From CAZGYE01 sp964530165 (GTDB taxonomy: Bacteria > Planctomycetota > Planctomycetia > Planctomycetales > Planctomycetaceae), in the NCBI GenBank assembly GCA_964530165.1, contig CAZGYE010000135.1, forward strand, positions 1-13,995: a stretch of 13,995 nucleotides of DNA, in the 5' to 3' direction. The translations under genes were made by a program, and so were the position numbers. Position 1 is the stretch's first letter. Every line of letters begins with the position of its first letter. Below, one piece after another: positions 1-7,871 of this stretch. The notes under the pieces were generated by a model. It was given only the letters and a program-made list of their open reading frames with translations. It was not told where the DNA came from and ran no database searches.

Positions 1-193
1 ACCAAAACAACTCTTGGTTGTACCAGAGCAACGAGCTTTCATCCCCATCTACATCGCTGTTGAATTCGACCTTCAGGGAGCATTCGCCGGAATCAACAGG
101 CAAAGACGGGATCGACATTGTTGAGAAAGGGCTCCGATCTGGTTACGCTGAATCGCGACGTGGGAGGCCAACCAGCGCGACAGCCAGAGCAAA

Positions 194-198
194 AGGAG
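194..198 (+). promoter_or_regulatory. Shine-Dalgarno site deciding the SMP-30 start
   Basis: AGGAG lies eight bases before the ATG at 207. The reading frame stays open upstream to an ATG at 18, but no ribosome site is seen there. Starting at 207 puts a signal-peptide-like hydrophobic stretch at the N-terminus, so 207 is the better start. Confidence 0.7.
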
Positions 199-206
199 AA
201 ACAACC

Positions 207-1271
207 ATGCGACTTTCGACGACTGCAACAATCTTCCTGCTGATCACTGCACCGTCATTGGCAAGTGAGAGGCCGAACCGGCCCACCGGCAAAAGCATTG
301 TTTCGCCTGATGCGAAACTGGAACTGCTGTTTACCCGCAAGGCGAACATTGAAGGGGGGCTGACCGAAGGACCGGCGGTTGCTCCCGACGGGAGCATTTA
401 TTTCTCGGACATCCCGTTCGGCCGCGACAAGGGAATGATTCTCCGATTCGACCCGAAGACGAACAAGACGACCGTATTCAGTCGGGACAGCAAGAAATCG
501 AACGGGCTGATTTTCGATGCTGACGGATTCCTGCTGGCATGTGAAGGGTCCGATTTCGGCGGCCGGGCGGTCACACGGACAAACGTCAAGACGGGCCGGC
601 GAACGGTGCTGGCCGACCAGTACATGGGCAAACGATTCAACGCGCCGAACGACCTGTGCCTCGATCGTCAGGGGCGGATCTATTTCAGCGATCCCCGCTA
701 CCTCGGCGATGAGCCTCGGGAACTGAAGCACCGGGCGGTTTATCGCCTCGACAAGAACGGCGCCGTCATCGAGATCACGCATCACGTCGTCAAGCCAAAC
801 GGCGTCGCCGTCAGCCCCGACGGGAAAACGTTGTACGTGGCCGATCACGATAACGGCACCGACAAAATCGATCCCAACAAGCCGGCTCCCAAGCATGGCG
901 TGATGAAGATCTATGCGTTCCCGCTGGGAGCGGACGGCACGGTGAGTGGCAAGCGGCAAACGCTTGTCGATTTCGGTGAGAGAACAGGCTGCGACGGCAT
1001 GACGACCGACGTGAAAGGGAACCTCTACCTCGCCGTCCGCAATACGAAACGGCCCGGCGTGATGGTCATCGATCCGCGGGGCAAAGAGGTGGCGTTCATC
1101 CCCACCGGCAAGCCAAACCAAAACCCGGAAAACGCCGTCGGCGTGCCGAGCAACGTCGAGTTCGGTATCGGCGATGAAAGCAACGTGCTCTACGTGACCG
1201 TCGACCAGAGCCTGTTCCGCATTCGTCTGAAGGTCAACGGCGATCACGTCCAGTATGCCGACAGAAAGTGA
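207..1271 (+). CDS. SMP-30/gluconolactonase-like secreted beta-propeller protein
   Basis: The 354-residue product resembles the SMP-30/gluconolactonase/LRE family, six-bladed beta-propellers that hydrolyse lactones such as gluconolactone with a bound divalent metal. Seen in the sequence: residues 1-20 look like a Sec signal peptide (short basic start, hydrophobic FLLIT core, small residues near SLAS). After that come typical propeller strands: LTEGPAVAPDGSIYFSD (E54 matches the family metal-binding glutamate), SNGLIFDADG (N99), NAPNDLCLDRQGRIYFSDP (N148), KPNGVAVSPDGKTLYVAD and GCDGMTTD (D263). These candidate metal and catalytic residues are all present. Export to the periplasm or outside is inferred. 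The neighbour on the right is on the opposite strand, so this gene is probably monocistronic or the end of an operon entering from the left. The exact substrate cannot be told, because planctomycetes carry many paralogues. Confidence 0.85.
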   Translation: MRLSTTATIFLLITAPSLASERPNRPTGKSIVSPDAKLELLFTRKANIEGGLTEGPAVAPDGSIYFSDIPFGRDKGMILRFDPKTNKTTVFSRDSKKSNGLIFDADGFLLACEGSDFGGRAVTRTNVKTGRRTVLADQYMGKRFNAPNDLCLDRQGRIYFSDPRYLGDEPRELKHRAVYRLDKNGAVIEITHHVVKPNGVAVSPDGKTLYVADHDNGTDKIDPNKPAPKHGVMKIYAFPLGADGTVSGKRQTLVDFGERTGCDGMTTDVKGNLYLAVRNTKRPGVMVIDPRGKEVAFIPTGKPNQNPENAVGVPSNVEFGIGDESNVLYVTVDQSLFRIRLKVNGDHVQYADRK

Positions 1272-1292
1272 CTGCGTGAGCGCCCGGCGTCG

Positions 1293-1533
1293 GGCAATGA
1301 CGAATGACGAAATGCGAATGACGAATCAATGTCGAATGCCCGAATGACGACACGAAGGTCCGTCTCAGCCGCTTGAAAAGACCTGAAACATCCTCGCCGG
1401 CGCACCGGCCAGAAGCGAAAATCGATTGGAAAAATGCCGTCATGCCGTCAGCCCCGCTGAAGGGACCTGATGAAAACTTCGACATTCGGAATTCCTTCGT
1501 CATTCGTGCTTCGTCATTGGTCATTTTCCTGCC
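1293..1533. repeat. MITE-like intergenic inverted repeat of 'gaatgacgaa' units
   Basis: This fills most of the gap between the SMP-30 gene and the large RTX gene, whose 3' ends face each other. The left arm (1293-1338) is built of repeated AATGACGAATGACGAA-type units ending in GTCGAATG. The right arm (1477-1533) is its imperfect inverted copy. About 140 bp of unrelated sequence lies between the arms. Read on the minus strand, the right arm would encode MTNDEARMTK, a phrase that recurs as spurious short ORFs in planctomycete annotations. No transposase is present, so this is either a non-autonomous element or a structural or termination repeat. No protein gene is credible in 1272-1605. Confidence 0.65.
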
Positions 1534-1605
1534 GTCCGGTCTGCCAGACATTATTGCCACACACTTTCTGGCCGCCCGCTCTCGACCTGCGCTCCTCGGC
1601 TTGTC

Positions 1606-4600
1606 TCAGACCGCGTTGATCCAGTTGAACTCAGCCTTGTTCGGATCGAAGAAGTCTTCGATCGACTCGTCGATCACGTCGTCTGCGAGGCCGGTGACTG
1701 TATCAAGCCCCTGTCCGCTGGAAAGCGTGTCGACACCGCCTTGGCCGTCCAAATCGTCCTCGCCGCTGCCGCCGACCAGGTAGTCTGTCCCGGATCCGCC
1801 TCGGAGCTTGTCGTCGCCGTCACCGGCGATTAGTGTGTCGCCGTCGCCGCCGCCGTTGAGGATGTCGTTTCCATCGTGACCGGCCAGTGCGTCGTTGCCC
1901 GCCTCGCCGAGCATGGTGTCGGCACCGTCTCCGCCGTTGAGCGTGTCGTTACCGGTACCGCCTCTGAGCATGTCGGGACCTTGGCCTCCGCGCAGCGTAT
2001 CGTTGCCGGAGTTGCCGTTGAGCGCGTCTTGGTCCTCGCCGCCGAAGAGCTCGTCAGCGCCGGAACCACCCAGCAGGGTGTCGTCACCGACACCGCCGGA
2101 CAGCGTGTCTTCATCGGCGTTGCCGTTGAGGTGGTCGTCTCCCTGCTCGCCGAGGAGGAAATCGTTTCCGCCGCCGCCATTGAGGTGGTCGCCGTCGTCT
2201 CCGCCGGCCAGCGTGTCGTTCCCCAGGCCACCGAGCAACGAATCGGCGCCGGCGTCGCCGCGGAGCACGTCGTCGCCGTCGTTCCCGTCGAGGGTGTCGT
2301 CGCCGACGCTGCCGTCGAGCGTGTCGTCGCCCGTTCCGCCCAAAGCGCTGTCGTTACCGAGACTGCCGAGCAACGAGTCGTTGCCGGCGTCGCCGAAGAG
2401 TCTGTCGTTCCCAGTGCCGCCGTCGAGCGTGTCGTTGCCGGCGTCTCCCCGCAGGACGTCCCGATTGGCCTCGCCGTCGAGTCGGTCGTGGCCGTCGCCG
2501 CCGGAGAGGGTGTCGTTTCCATCGCCGCCGGCCAGTGCATCGCCGCCGCCGCCGCCGGAGAGACTGTCGGCGCCGTTGTCGCCGCGGAGGAAGTCGCCGC
2601 CGGCGCCGCCGGAGAGGGTGTCGTTCCCGTTTCCGCCGCTCATGCTGATGCGGAGAATCGGATTCGCCTGCAGCGAAGCGTCGACAACGTCTCCGCCGCC
2701 GCCGCCGTTGATTTCCACCAATTGCATCGAAGCAATGCCAAACAAGTCTCCGACCGTAACGCGGTCGTTGCCGGCGTTGGTGCGGACCGTCAGTTTTTCG
2801 ATGGATTGGGAGCGCGTGGTTTGTCCCACGGGGTCGGCGACGGTGCTGGCGGTGACGGTCAACTTGGTCCCGTCGGCGGCAACGGCCAGCGTGTCATTTT
2901 CTCTGCCGGTATTGATCTGCAGGTCGTCAAACCCGAGGCCGCCGTCGATGACGTCGTTGCCGTCGCCGCCGTTCCAAACGATCACGTCACGTCCATTGTG
3001 AATGAAGGGTGAGAAGTCGGGGTCGGCGGGATCGAGGTCGCCGAAGAGGACGTCGACGGCCCCTCCGCCGAGGAGCGTATCATCGCCCGTGTTGCCCGAG
3101 AGCGTGTCGTTGCCGCCAAAGCCCTGCAGCAGGTCGTTGCCGTTGCCGCCGTCAATCCAGTCGTCGCCCCCGCCGCCGAGGAACGTATCGGCGCCGTCGG
3201 AACCGATCACCGTATCGTTGCCGGCGCCGCCCATCAGCTTGTCGCCGGTTTTGTCCCCCGGGTCGTCATCGTCGATGATCGAGCCTTCGGCCTGGTCGAT
3301 GTCGAGCGTTGCGCCTACGGGGTTCGACAGGGCGACGAAGAAGTTCTCGTCGAACTCATCCAGCCTGTCGCCAAGCACCGGCACGGTGATCGTCGCGGTC
3401 GTCGAGCCGGCGGGAATCGTCGCCGTGCCGCTTGTCATTGTGAAGTCTGCACCGGCGGTGGCCGAACCGCCCACGGTGGTGAAGTCGACCGTCACCGGGT
3501 TGGCATCGATTGCCGAGAGGGTCACTGTGAACACGGCGTCGGTCGTGCCGGCGTCGCCTTCCGGGTCGATCGTCACGTCGTCGATGGAAAGTGTCGGCCC
3601 CACCTGCACCGAGCCACCCACCGCGGCGACAATGGCGGCCGCCAAGTCGTCAGGGAGTGTCGGTGACGTGACATCGATAAAGAAGTAGAAGGGATCGCCG
3701 GGATCGATGGGATCGGCTGGGATCCCGCCGTCCACCTGAGTTCCGGTATTGTTGATTGCTCCCGTGAGTCGTGACAACGCCTCGAGTGGTCGCCGCGGAG
3801 CGATTGTTGGATCCGTGCCGTCACCACCGAAGAAAGTCGACCCGCCCAGACCAATCACCTGAATCTGTTCGGCCAGGAGCGCATCGACGGTGGCCTGTAT
3901 CTGTGCACCCCGGCCCCCCGGTGTGCTTCCACGACCGTCAACTTGCACATCTGCCGCCGGAACCGTCACTCCGCCGATTCCCGTGTAGGGGTCGATACCA
4001 TCCGGTTCGTAAGCAAAGCCGGCATCGGTGGCCAGCAGCACCAGGCGCTGCGTCCCGGGCCGGAAACCGACACCACCGATATTGCCCGACGGAGGCAACA
4101 CCGGACCGTCCGGCGGAGGCGTCGGATCGGGCGTGAACGACGCGAAGGCGGGCACATCGCCACTAAGGCCGGGTGTTATTTGCGTCGTGATCAGACCGGC
4201 AGGGCCGCTATCGGTCGTGTCGCCGTCGTCGTTGCCGTCGAAGCCCACACCGGTAGCCACCTGGAACAGGGCCTCGATACCGGTTTCTGGAACATCGCCG
4301 CCGAAGCCAGGAGCTTCGCGGAGCAGACTCATTGCGGCATCGATCGCTTGGGTGAACTGAGGAACGCCGGTTTCTATGATCGGCTGGTTCAAGATGAACG
4401 GTCGCCCGTCCGAGCCTTCAGATGCAAAGCCGCCGTATTCCTCGAAGCGGCCTATTCCGTAGGCCAAACTGGAGCCCGGTAGCTGCGCTTGCAGGTTGCT
4501 GATGACTGTCGGAAACGCCGAAATGAGTGCGGGAGCGACACCCGAAAAACTGCCCGTATCATCGAACAACAGGAAGATGTCAACGTCCGGTGACGTTTCG

Positions 4601-7600
4601 TCGTCGTCGATGATCCTGCCTCGCGCCTGGTTGTCGGCAATGACGGCGGCGAACGGGTTCGACAGGTTGACGAAGAAGGTCTCGACGAGTTCATCCCGTG
4701 TGTCGCCAATAATCGGCACGGTCAGGGTCTGCGAGATCATTCCCGGCAAGAAGGTCAGCCGGCCGCTGGTGCTCACGTAATCCGCGCCGGGCGTGAACGC
4801 GTCCGGGCCGCCGATGGCTGTATCATCGGCGGTGGCAAAGTCCACCAAGATCGTGTCCACGCTGGACCTTGACAGAGTGACTGTAAACGTCGCGTCGCGC
4901 GTGCCGGAGTCGCCTTCCGGATCGATCCTGACGTTTTGAATCGCCAGTTCCACGGGCGGAGTGGTAAAGATCCCGCTTTGCACCAGATCGTCGCCGCTGC
5001 CACCGTCGAGTCTGTCAAAGCCCCCGCCCCCGTTGAGCGTGTCTTGACCGCCTTGCCCTTTCAAAACGTCGCTGCCGGTGCCGCCGACTGTTGGATCGGA
5101 GCTGTCGCCGAAGAGGCTGTCGTTGTCGGCGCCGCCGCGAAGCGTGTCGTCGCCGACACCGCCGATCAGCGTGTCGTCGTCACGTCCGCCGTTGAGGTTG
5201 TCGTTGCCGTCCCCGCCGTTGAGCGTATCCCCACCGCCGCGGCCCTTGAGGTTGTCGTTACCATTGCCGCCAAGAAGCGAATCAGGCTCTGCTCCACCGT
5301 CAACCAGGTCGTTGCCATCGCCGCCGTCCAGCGTGTCTACACCACCTTGTCCTTTCAGAGTGTCGTTGCCAGCGGCCCCGAAAATGACGTCACCGCTGCT
5401 GCCGCCCAACAGGCGATCGTTGTCAGCGCCGCCGTTCAAGCGGTCGACGCCGGCGCCGCCGTTGAGTGTGTCGTCGCCGTTGTTGCCGTTGAGTGTATCG
5501 GTGCCGTTGTTGCCTCGGAGATTGTCATTTCCGTCGCCGCCGTCAACGGAGTCCTGGCCGTCTTCGCCGTCGACGAAGTCGTTTCCGGCCTCGGCGTCGA
5601 TCAGGTCGTTTCCATTACCGCCGAAAAGGCTATCGTTCCCATCGCCGGCCAGGATGGTATCGTGGCCGTCTTCTCCGAAGATGATGTCGTCCCCGATGTC
5701 ACCGATGACGAGATCGTCGTCGTGACCGGCCTGATACGTGCCGCCCAGCGGGCTGGTCAGAATCGTGTCTGGTCCTTCGCCCCCGTCGACGAAGATGGTG
5801 AACAGGTTCACAAAACCGTCCGCCGTCGTGACGCCTCTGAGATCAATCAGATTCCCCCCCTCGCCGCCCCCAACCGTGATCGCGCGCACCGAGGCGACCG
5901 GCAGCGATCCCGTGGAGGGACTGGAACCGTTCACGAACACGAATCCACCGCCAACCGTGATTTCGATCGGCTCGTCCAGCTCGGCCGAGACCAGCAACTC
6001 GCTGGTCGGCTCGATAAAGATCGAGCTGACCTGTCCGACGCCGCCCTGGAGCAACACGGCAACCGTAGCGCTGTCGGTCAAGCCGCCCGCGTCGGTTGCC
6101 TGAACGGTGAGAAAGAACCGGTCCACTGTCTGGAACGGAGTGTTATTACTGACGGTGATCTGCCCGGTCGTCCCGTTGATGGCAAACGCGCCGGCGGTGT
6201 TGCCCGCGGTGATCGCAAACGTCAGCACATCGCCTGTATTGGGATCGCTGGCTGCCACTGTGCCCACCACCGTGCCGTTTGGACTGCTCTCGGGAATGAC
6301 AAACGCTTGGTTGCTCACGACCGGCGGCAGGTTCGGCCCGACGTTCAAGAGCACCACGTTTTCGATTTCAACATAGTTCACGTCGGCAAACCCGAGAGTT
6401 TGAATGACCGAGCCGCTGTCAACCGCTATGGCGCCTTGGGCATCAAAAACAAGCGTATCGCCGGGGAAGGTGGGAGGAGACGGGATTCCACCATCGATGT
6501 CGACCGGGATGCCCAGCGGAGTCAAATTGATCGTGTCGAAGCCGTCTCCCGATTGAATGGTGATCGTGCTCACCGAGGCCAGCGGAAACTGGCTCACAAA
6601 AGCAGCGATCGGTGAATCGTCGCCGTTGGGGCCGGACCCCGGCACGTCATTGCCGATGTCGACGCTCACGTCCAGGTTACCGCCGGAAGCGGTGATGGTG
6701 ATCACGTCGTCGCTCCCGCCCACCCCGCCGCGAATCAGTAGATTGCCGGTCGTTTCATCCAGAATCGCGTACATCGTTCCGAACGTCTGCGGCGAGACGA
6801 TGTCGTAGTTGTAAGCGTCCTGGAAGACCAAAGCCATCACGTCGTTGACCAAGTAGCGTCGCCCGAACTCGTAGACGGCATTGCCTGGATCCTGGGCGCC
6901 GACAAGGTCCCTCGAACCCCGAAACGCGCTGTTAAAAGTCAGAGGCTGATTGGGACCATTGGGCGGCCCGGCCGAATGGATCAACTGCATGAAGTCGCTT
7001 CCGCCACCGCCGCCGTTGTTGCTGGTCATCAGGTGCGTGACGTTCGGTCCGTCGAAGACAAAATAGGTACCGATGCCGCCCCCTTCCGCATCGTCGGGGA
7101 CGCCTGTGTCGGTAACCATACCGTTCATGGGATTTTGGATCAGTGCCGGGGCGAGAAACAAACCCATAACGTGGGTGATTTCCGCGTTGACAAGCGTGAA
7201 GAGATCGGAGATCCCTGCTGCGGGACTTCCCGGCTGTGCATCTCCAGTAAACGCGTGAACAATATTGCCCGCGAACTCCGAATTGTCCAGCGGTGTCGGA
7301 TCCAAAAAGAAGCCGGCTCCGTCGCCGATACCGTCTCCCGTGATGTCACTGCCTCGGTCGATTCCGATGGAGCCGGCCGTCGGAAACCCGTTGTCAAACG
7401 ACGTGACGCTCGCGGCGGCGCCGAAGCCCGTCCCACCGGTGTTCATCGAAATCTTGATGTCAATGTTGTTCCCGCCGCTCGGCTGGTTGAAATCGTTAAT
7501 GGCCCGCTGCCACGAAGTCAGGACGGCATCGACCACCGCGCGGGCTGCGGGAGCGTTGGCACCAAATGTGGAATCGAATTCGTCGCCGGGAGTGCCGCGG

Positions 7601-7782
7601 TTCGTCCACGTGATTGTGGACAGAAGTGTGCGGTCTTCCAGAAGTTCCACCTGAGAAGCAAGATGCTCTGTTTGCGGATCGTGAGCCGCTTTCCTTCGGC
7701 GGATTCTCGTTTGCTGAGCCTGTGCGAAATGTGTGCGGTGGATGGAATGTCGCAGCGAACGCAGCCAAGGTGTCATCAACAT
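1606..7782 (-). CDS. Giant RTX surface protein with integrin-beta-like, Calx-beta and cadherin-like domains
   Basis: The product has 2058 residues. Domain order by residue: basic N-terminus with LEDRTLLS (48-55), a LEPR-XLL-type planctomycete surface signal; a metalloprotease-like domain (about 56-330) whose zinc motif is degenerate (AEITHVMGL at 200-208); beta-rich linker; cadherin-like domain (about 484-578); RTX GGxGxDxL repeats (about 690-936); Calx-beta (944-1063, ending IIDDDE); integrin-beta I-like/vWA domain (1066-1395, DDTGS at 1074-1078); second Calx-beta (1397-1508); RTX (1512-1592); beta-rich insert; RTX (1714-2035); short non-repeat tail ending WINAV. RTX nonapeptides bind calcium and fold as beta-rolls, so a calcium-dependent extracellular adhesion or matrix role is inferred. 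There is no classical hydrophobic signal peptide, transmembrane helix or known C-terminal sorting signal. The start at 7782 is preceded by GGGG; the ATG at 7776 is an alternative. The gene stands alone, with a possible promoter at 7872. Confidence 0.9.
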   Translation of the reverse strand: MLMTPWLRSLRHSIHRTHFAQAQQTRIRRRKAAHDPQTEHLASQVELLEDRTLLSTITWTNRGTPGDEFDSTFGANAPAARAVVDAVLTSWQRAINDFNQPSGGNNIDIKISMNTGGTGFGAAASVTSFDNGFPTAGSIGIDRGSDITGDGIGDGAGFFLDPTPLDNSEFAGNIVHAFTGDAQPGSPAAGISDLFTLVNAEITHVMGLFLAPALIQNPMNGMVTDTGVPDDAEGGGIGTYFVFDGPNVTHLMTSNNGGGGGSDFMQLIHSAGPPNGPNQPLTFNSAFRGSRDLVGAQDPGNAVYEFGRRYLVNDVMALVFQDAYNYDIVSPQTFGTMYAILDETTGNLLIRGGVGGSDDVITITASGGNLDVSVDIGNDVPGSGPNGDDSPIAAFVSQFPLASVSTITIQSGDGFDTINLTPLGIPVDIDGGIPSPPTFPGDTLVFDAQGAIAVDSGSVIQTLGFADVNYVEIENVVLLNVGPNLPPVVSNQAFVIPESSPNGTVVGTVAASDPNTGDVLTFAITAGNTAGAFAINGTTGQITVSNNTPFQTVDRFFLTVQATDAGGLTDSATVAVLLQGGVGQVSSIFIEPTSELLVSAELDEPIEITVGGGFVFVNGSSPSTGSLPVASVRAITVGGGEGGNLIDLRGVTTADGFVNLFTIFVDGGEGPDTILTSPLGGTYQAGHDDDLVIGDIGDDIIFGEDGHDTILAGDGNDSLFGGNGNDLIDAEAGNDFVDGEDGQDSVDGGDGNDNLRGNNGTDTLNGNNGDDTLNGGAGVDRLNGGADNDRLLGGSSGDVIFGAAGNDTLKGQGGVDTLDGGDGNDLVDGGAEPDSLLGGNGNDNLKGRGGGDTLNGGDGNDNLNGGRDDDTLIGGVGDDTLRGGADNDSLFGDSSDPTVGGTGSDVLKGQGGQDTLNGGGGFDRLDGGSGDDLVQSGIFTTPPVELAIQNVRIDPEGDSGTRDATFTVTLSRSSVDTILVDFATADDTAIGGPDAFTPGADYVSTSGRLTFLPGMISQTLTVPIIGDTRDELVETFFVNLSNPFAAVIADNQARGRIIDDDETSPDVDIFLLFDDTGSFSGVAPALISAFPTVISNLQAQLPGSSLAYGIGRFEEYGGFASEGSDGRPFILNQPIIETGVPQFTQAIDAAMSLLREAPGFGGDVPETGIEALFQVATGVGFDGNDDGDTTDSGPAGLITTQITPGLSGDVPAFASFTPDPTPPPDGPVLPPSGNIGGVGFRPGTQRLVLLATDAGFAYEPDGIDPYTGIGGVTVPAADVQVDGRGSTPGGRGAQIQATVDALLAEQIQVIGLGGSTFFGGDGTDPTIAPRRPLEALSRLTGAINNTGTQVDGGIPADPIDPGDPFYFFIDVTSPTLPDDLAAAIVAAVGGSVQVGPTLSIDDVTIDPEGDAGTTDAVFTVTLSAIDANPVTVDFTTVGGSATAGADFTMTSGTATIPAGSTTATITVPVLGDRLDEFDENFFVALSNPVGATLDIDQAEGSIIDDDDPGDKTGDKLMGGAGNDTVIGSDGADTFLGGGGDDWIDGGNGNDLLQGFGGNDTLSGNTGDDTLLGGGAVDVLFGDLDPADPDFSPFIHNGRDVIVWNGGDGNDVIDGGLGFDDLQINTGRENDTLAVAADGTKLTVTASTVADPVGQTTRSQSIEKLTVRTNAGNDRVTVGDLFGIASMQLVEINGGGGGDVVDASLQANPILRISMSGGNGNDTLSGGAGGDFLRGDNGADSLSGGGGGDALAGGDGNDTLSGGDGHDRLDGEANRDVLRGDAGNDTLDGGTGNDRLFGDAGNDSLLGSLGNDSALGGTGDDTLDGSVGDDTLDGNDGDDVLRGDAGADSLLGGLGNDTLAGGDDGDHLNGGGGNDFLLGEQGDDHLNGNADEDTLSGGVGDDTLLGGSGADELFGGEDQDALNGNSGNDTLRGGQGPDMLRGGTGNDTLNGGDGADTMLGEAGNDALAGHDGNDILNGGGDGDTLIAGDGDDKLRGGSGTDYLVGGSGEDDLDGQGGVDTLSSGQGLDTVTGLADDVIDESIEDFFDPNKAEFNWINAV
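1678..2643 (-). repeat. RTX repeat block 3 (in-gene)
   Basis: Residues about 1714-2035 are roughly 35 uninterrupted GGxGNDxLx nonapeptides, the longest RTX block here. It is followed only by a short acidic tail and WINAV. C-terminal RTX blocks are typical of proteins secreted by type I systems, but no such transporter is in the window. Confidence 0.9.
3007..3249 (-). repeat. RTX repeat block 2 (in-gene)
   Basis: Residues about 1512-1592 hold about nine GGxGxDxLx nonapeptides, starting GDKLMGGAGNDTVIG. The block follows the second Calx-beta domain and is separated from block 3 by a beta-rich segment of about 110 residues (about 1600-1710). Confidence 0.85.
3259..3594 (-). other. Calx-beta domain 2
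   Basis: Residues about 1397-1508 repeat the pattern of the first Calx-beta domain: VTIDPEGDAGTTDAVFTVTL, VDFTTVGGSATAGADFT, TATITVPVLGD, ENFFVALSNP and a terminal IIDDDD. It is clearly similar to domain 1 at both protein and DNA level, which points to an internal duplication around the integrin-like domain. Confidence 0.85.
3598..4587 (-). other. Integrin-beta I-like (vWA) domain
   Basis: Residues about 1066-1395 follow the animal integrin-beta I domain along most of their length. The segments are DIFLLFDDTGSFS (MIDAS DxTxS, D1074/T1076/S1078), YGIGRFEE (compare integrin GFGxFVDK), GGDVPETGIEALFQVA (compare DSPEGGFDAIMQ), QRLVLLATDAGFAYEPDG (compare TRLLVFSTDAGFHFAGDG), then IGGVTVP, AEQIQVIGLGG and a C-terminal helix DDLAAAIVAAV. 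The insertion FDGNDDGDTTDSG between two of the conserved segments is a calcium-loop-like extra. A metal-dependent ligand-binding role is inferred. Confidence 0.75.
4594..4953 (-). other. Calx-beta domain 1
   Basis: Residues about 944-1063 have the Calx-beta pattern: VRIDPEGDSGTRDATFTVTL, VDFATADDTA, GADYVSTSGRLTFLPG, QTLTVPIIGD, ELVETFFVNLSNP and a terminal acidic IIDDDE. These beta-sandwich domains bind calcium in Na/Ca exchangers and integrin beta-4 and are common in bacterial adhesins. It directly abuts the integrin-like domain. Confidence 0.85.
4975..5715 (-). repeat. RTX repeat block 1 (in-gene)
   Basis: Residues about 690-936 are nearly continuous nonapeptides of the form GGxGNDxLx, roughly 26 copies. 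They create a 27-bp quasi-periodicity in the DNA (plus strand reads as gtcgttgccgtc-type units). This block precedes the first Calx-beta domain. Each pair of turns is expected to bind calcium in a parallel beta-roll. Confidence 0.9.
6049..6333 (-). other. Cadherin-like domain
   Basis: Residues about 484-578 start NLPPVVSNQAFVIPES and contain GTVVGTVAASDPNTGDVLTF, FAINGTTGQITV and FFLTVQATDAGGLTDSATV. These are the strand and calcium-loop signatures of cadherin repeats found in bacterial adhesins (xPEx, ASDPDxGD, xxTGxI, VxAxDxGG). It is a single copy, placed before the first RTX block. Confidence 0.75.
6793..7617 (-). other. N-terminal metalloprotease-like domain with degenerate zinc motif
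   Basis: Residues about 56-330 of the giant protein begin ITWTNRGTPGDEFDSTFG and continue with a helix-like AARAVVDAVLTSWQRAI, as in planctomycete putative extracellular metallopeptidases. At the expected HExxHxxGL position the protein has AEITHVMGL (A200, E201, H204, G207), so the first zinc-binding histidine is alanine, encoded by GCG. A later VTHLMTS resembles the methionine-turn area. This suggests an inactive, structural domain, or a different metal geometry. The family assignment is by recollection of similar proteins and is moderate. Confidence 0.5.
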
Positions 7783-7871
7783 CGGGCAATCCCCATATCT
7801 TCACAACTATTCATATATCTCATACGATGCACACCAAGTAAATACACTATCTTTTCTCTTTTGTCTAATCT

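Noticed and set aside
255..1247. Minus-strand 330-codon frame opposite the SMP-30 gene
   Set aside because: The plus strand encodes clear family motifs with a signal peptide and ribosome site; the reverse frame has no recognisable features.
1282..1295. GCCCG-GCGT-CGGGC hairpin after the SMP-30 stop as an intrinsic terminator
   Set aside because: Only a 5-bp stem with no following T-run; too weak to call.
1678..2643. CRISPR-like or minisatellite interpretation of the 27-bp periodicity
   Set aside because: The periodicity is explained by coding of RTX nonapeptides; units are degenerate and in frame, without spacers.
4936..6615. Plus-strand 559-codon open frame, and others of 200-380 codons opposite the RTX genes (such as 1876-3012, 1895-3001, 5078-5725, 11968-12450)
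   Set aside because: These are antisense shadows. RTX codons (GGC, GAC, AAC, ACG, CTC) give stop-free complements, and the predicted proteins are low-complexity (Ser-Pro or Val-Ala rich) with no domains.
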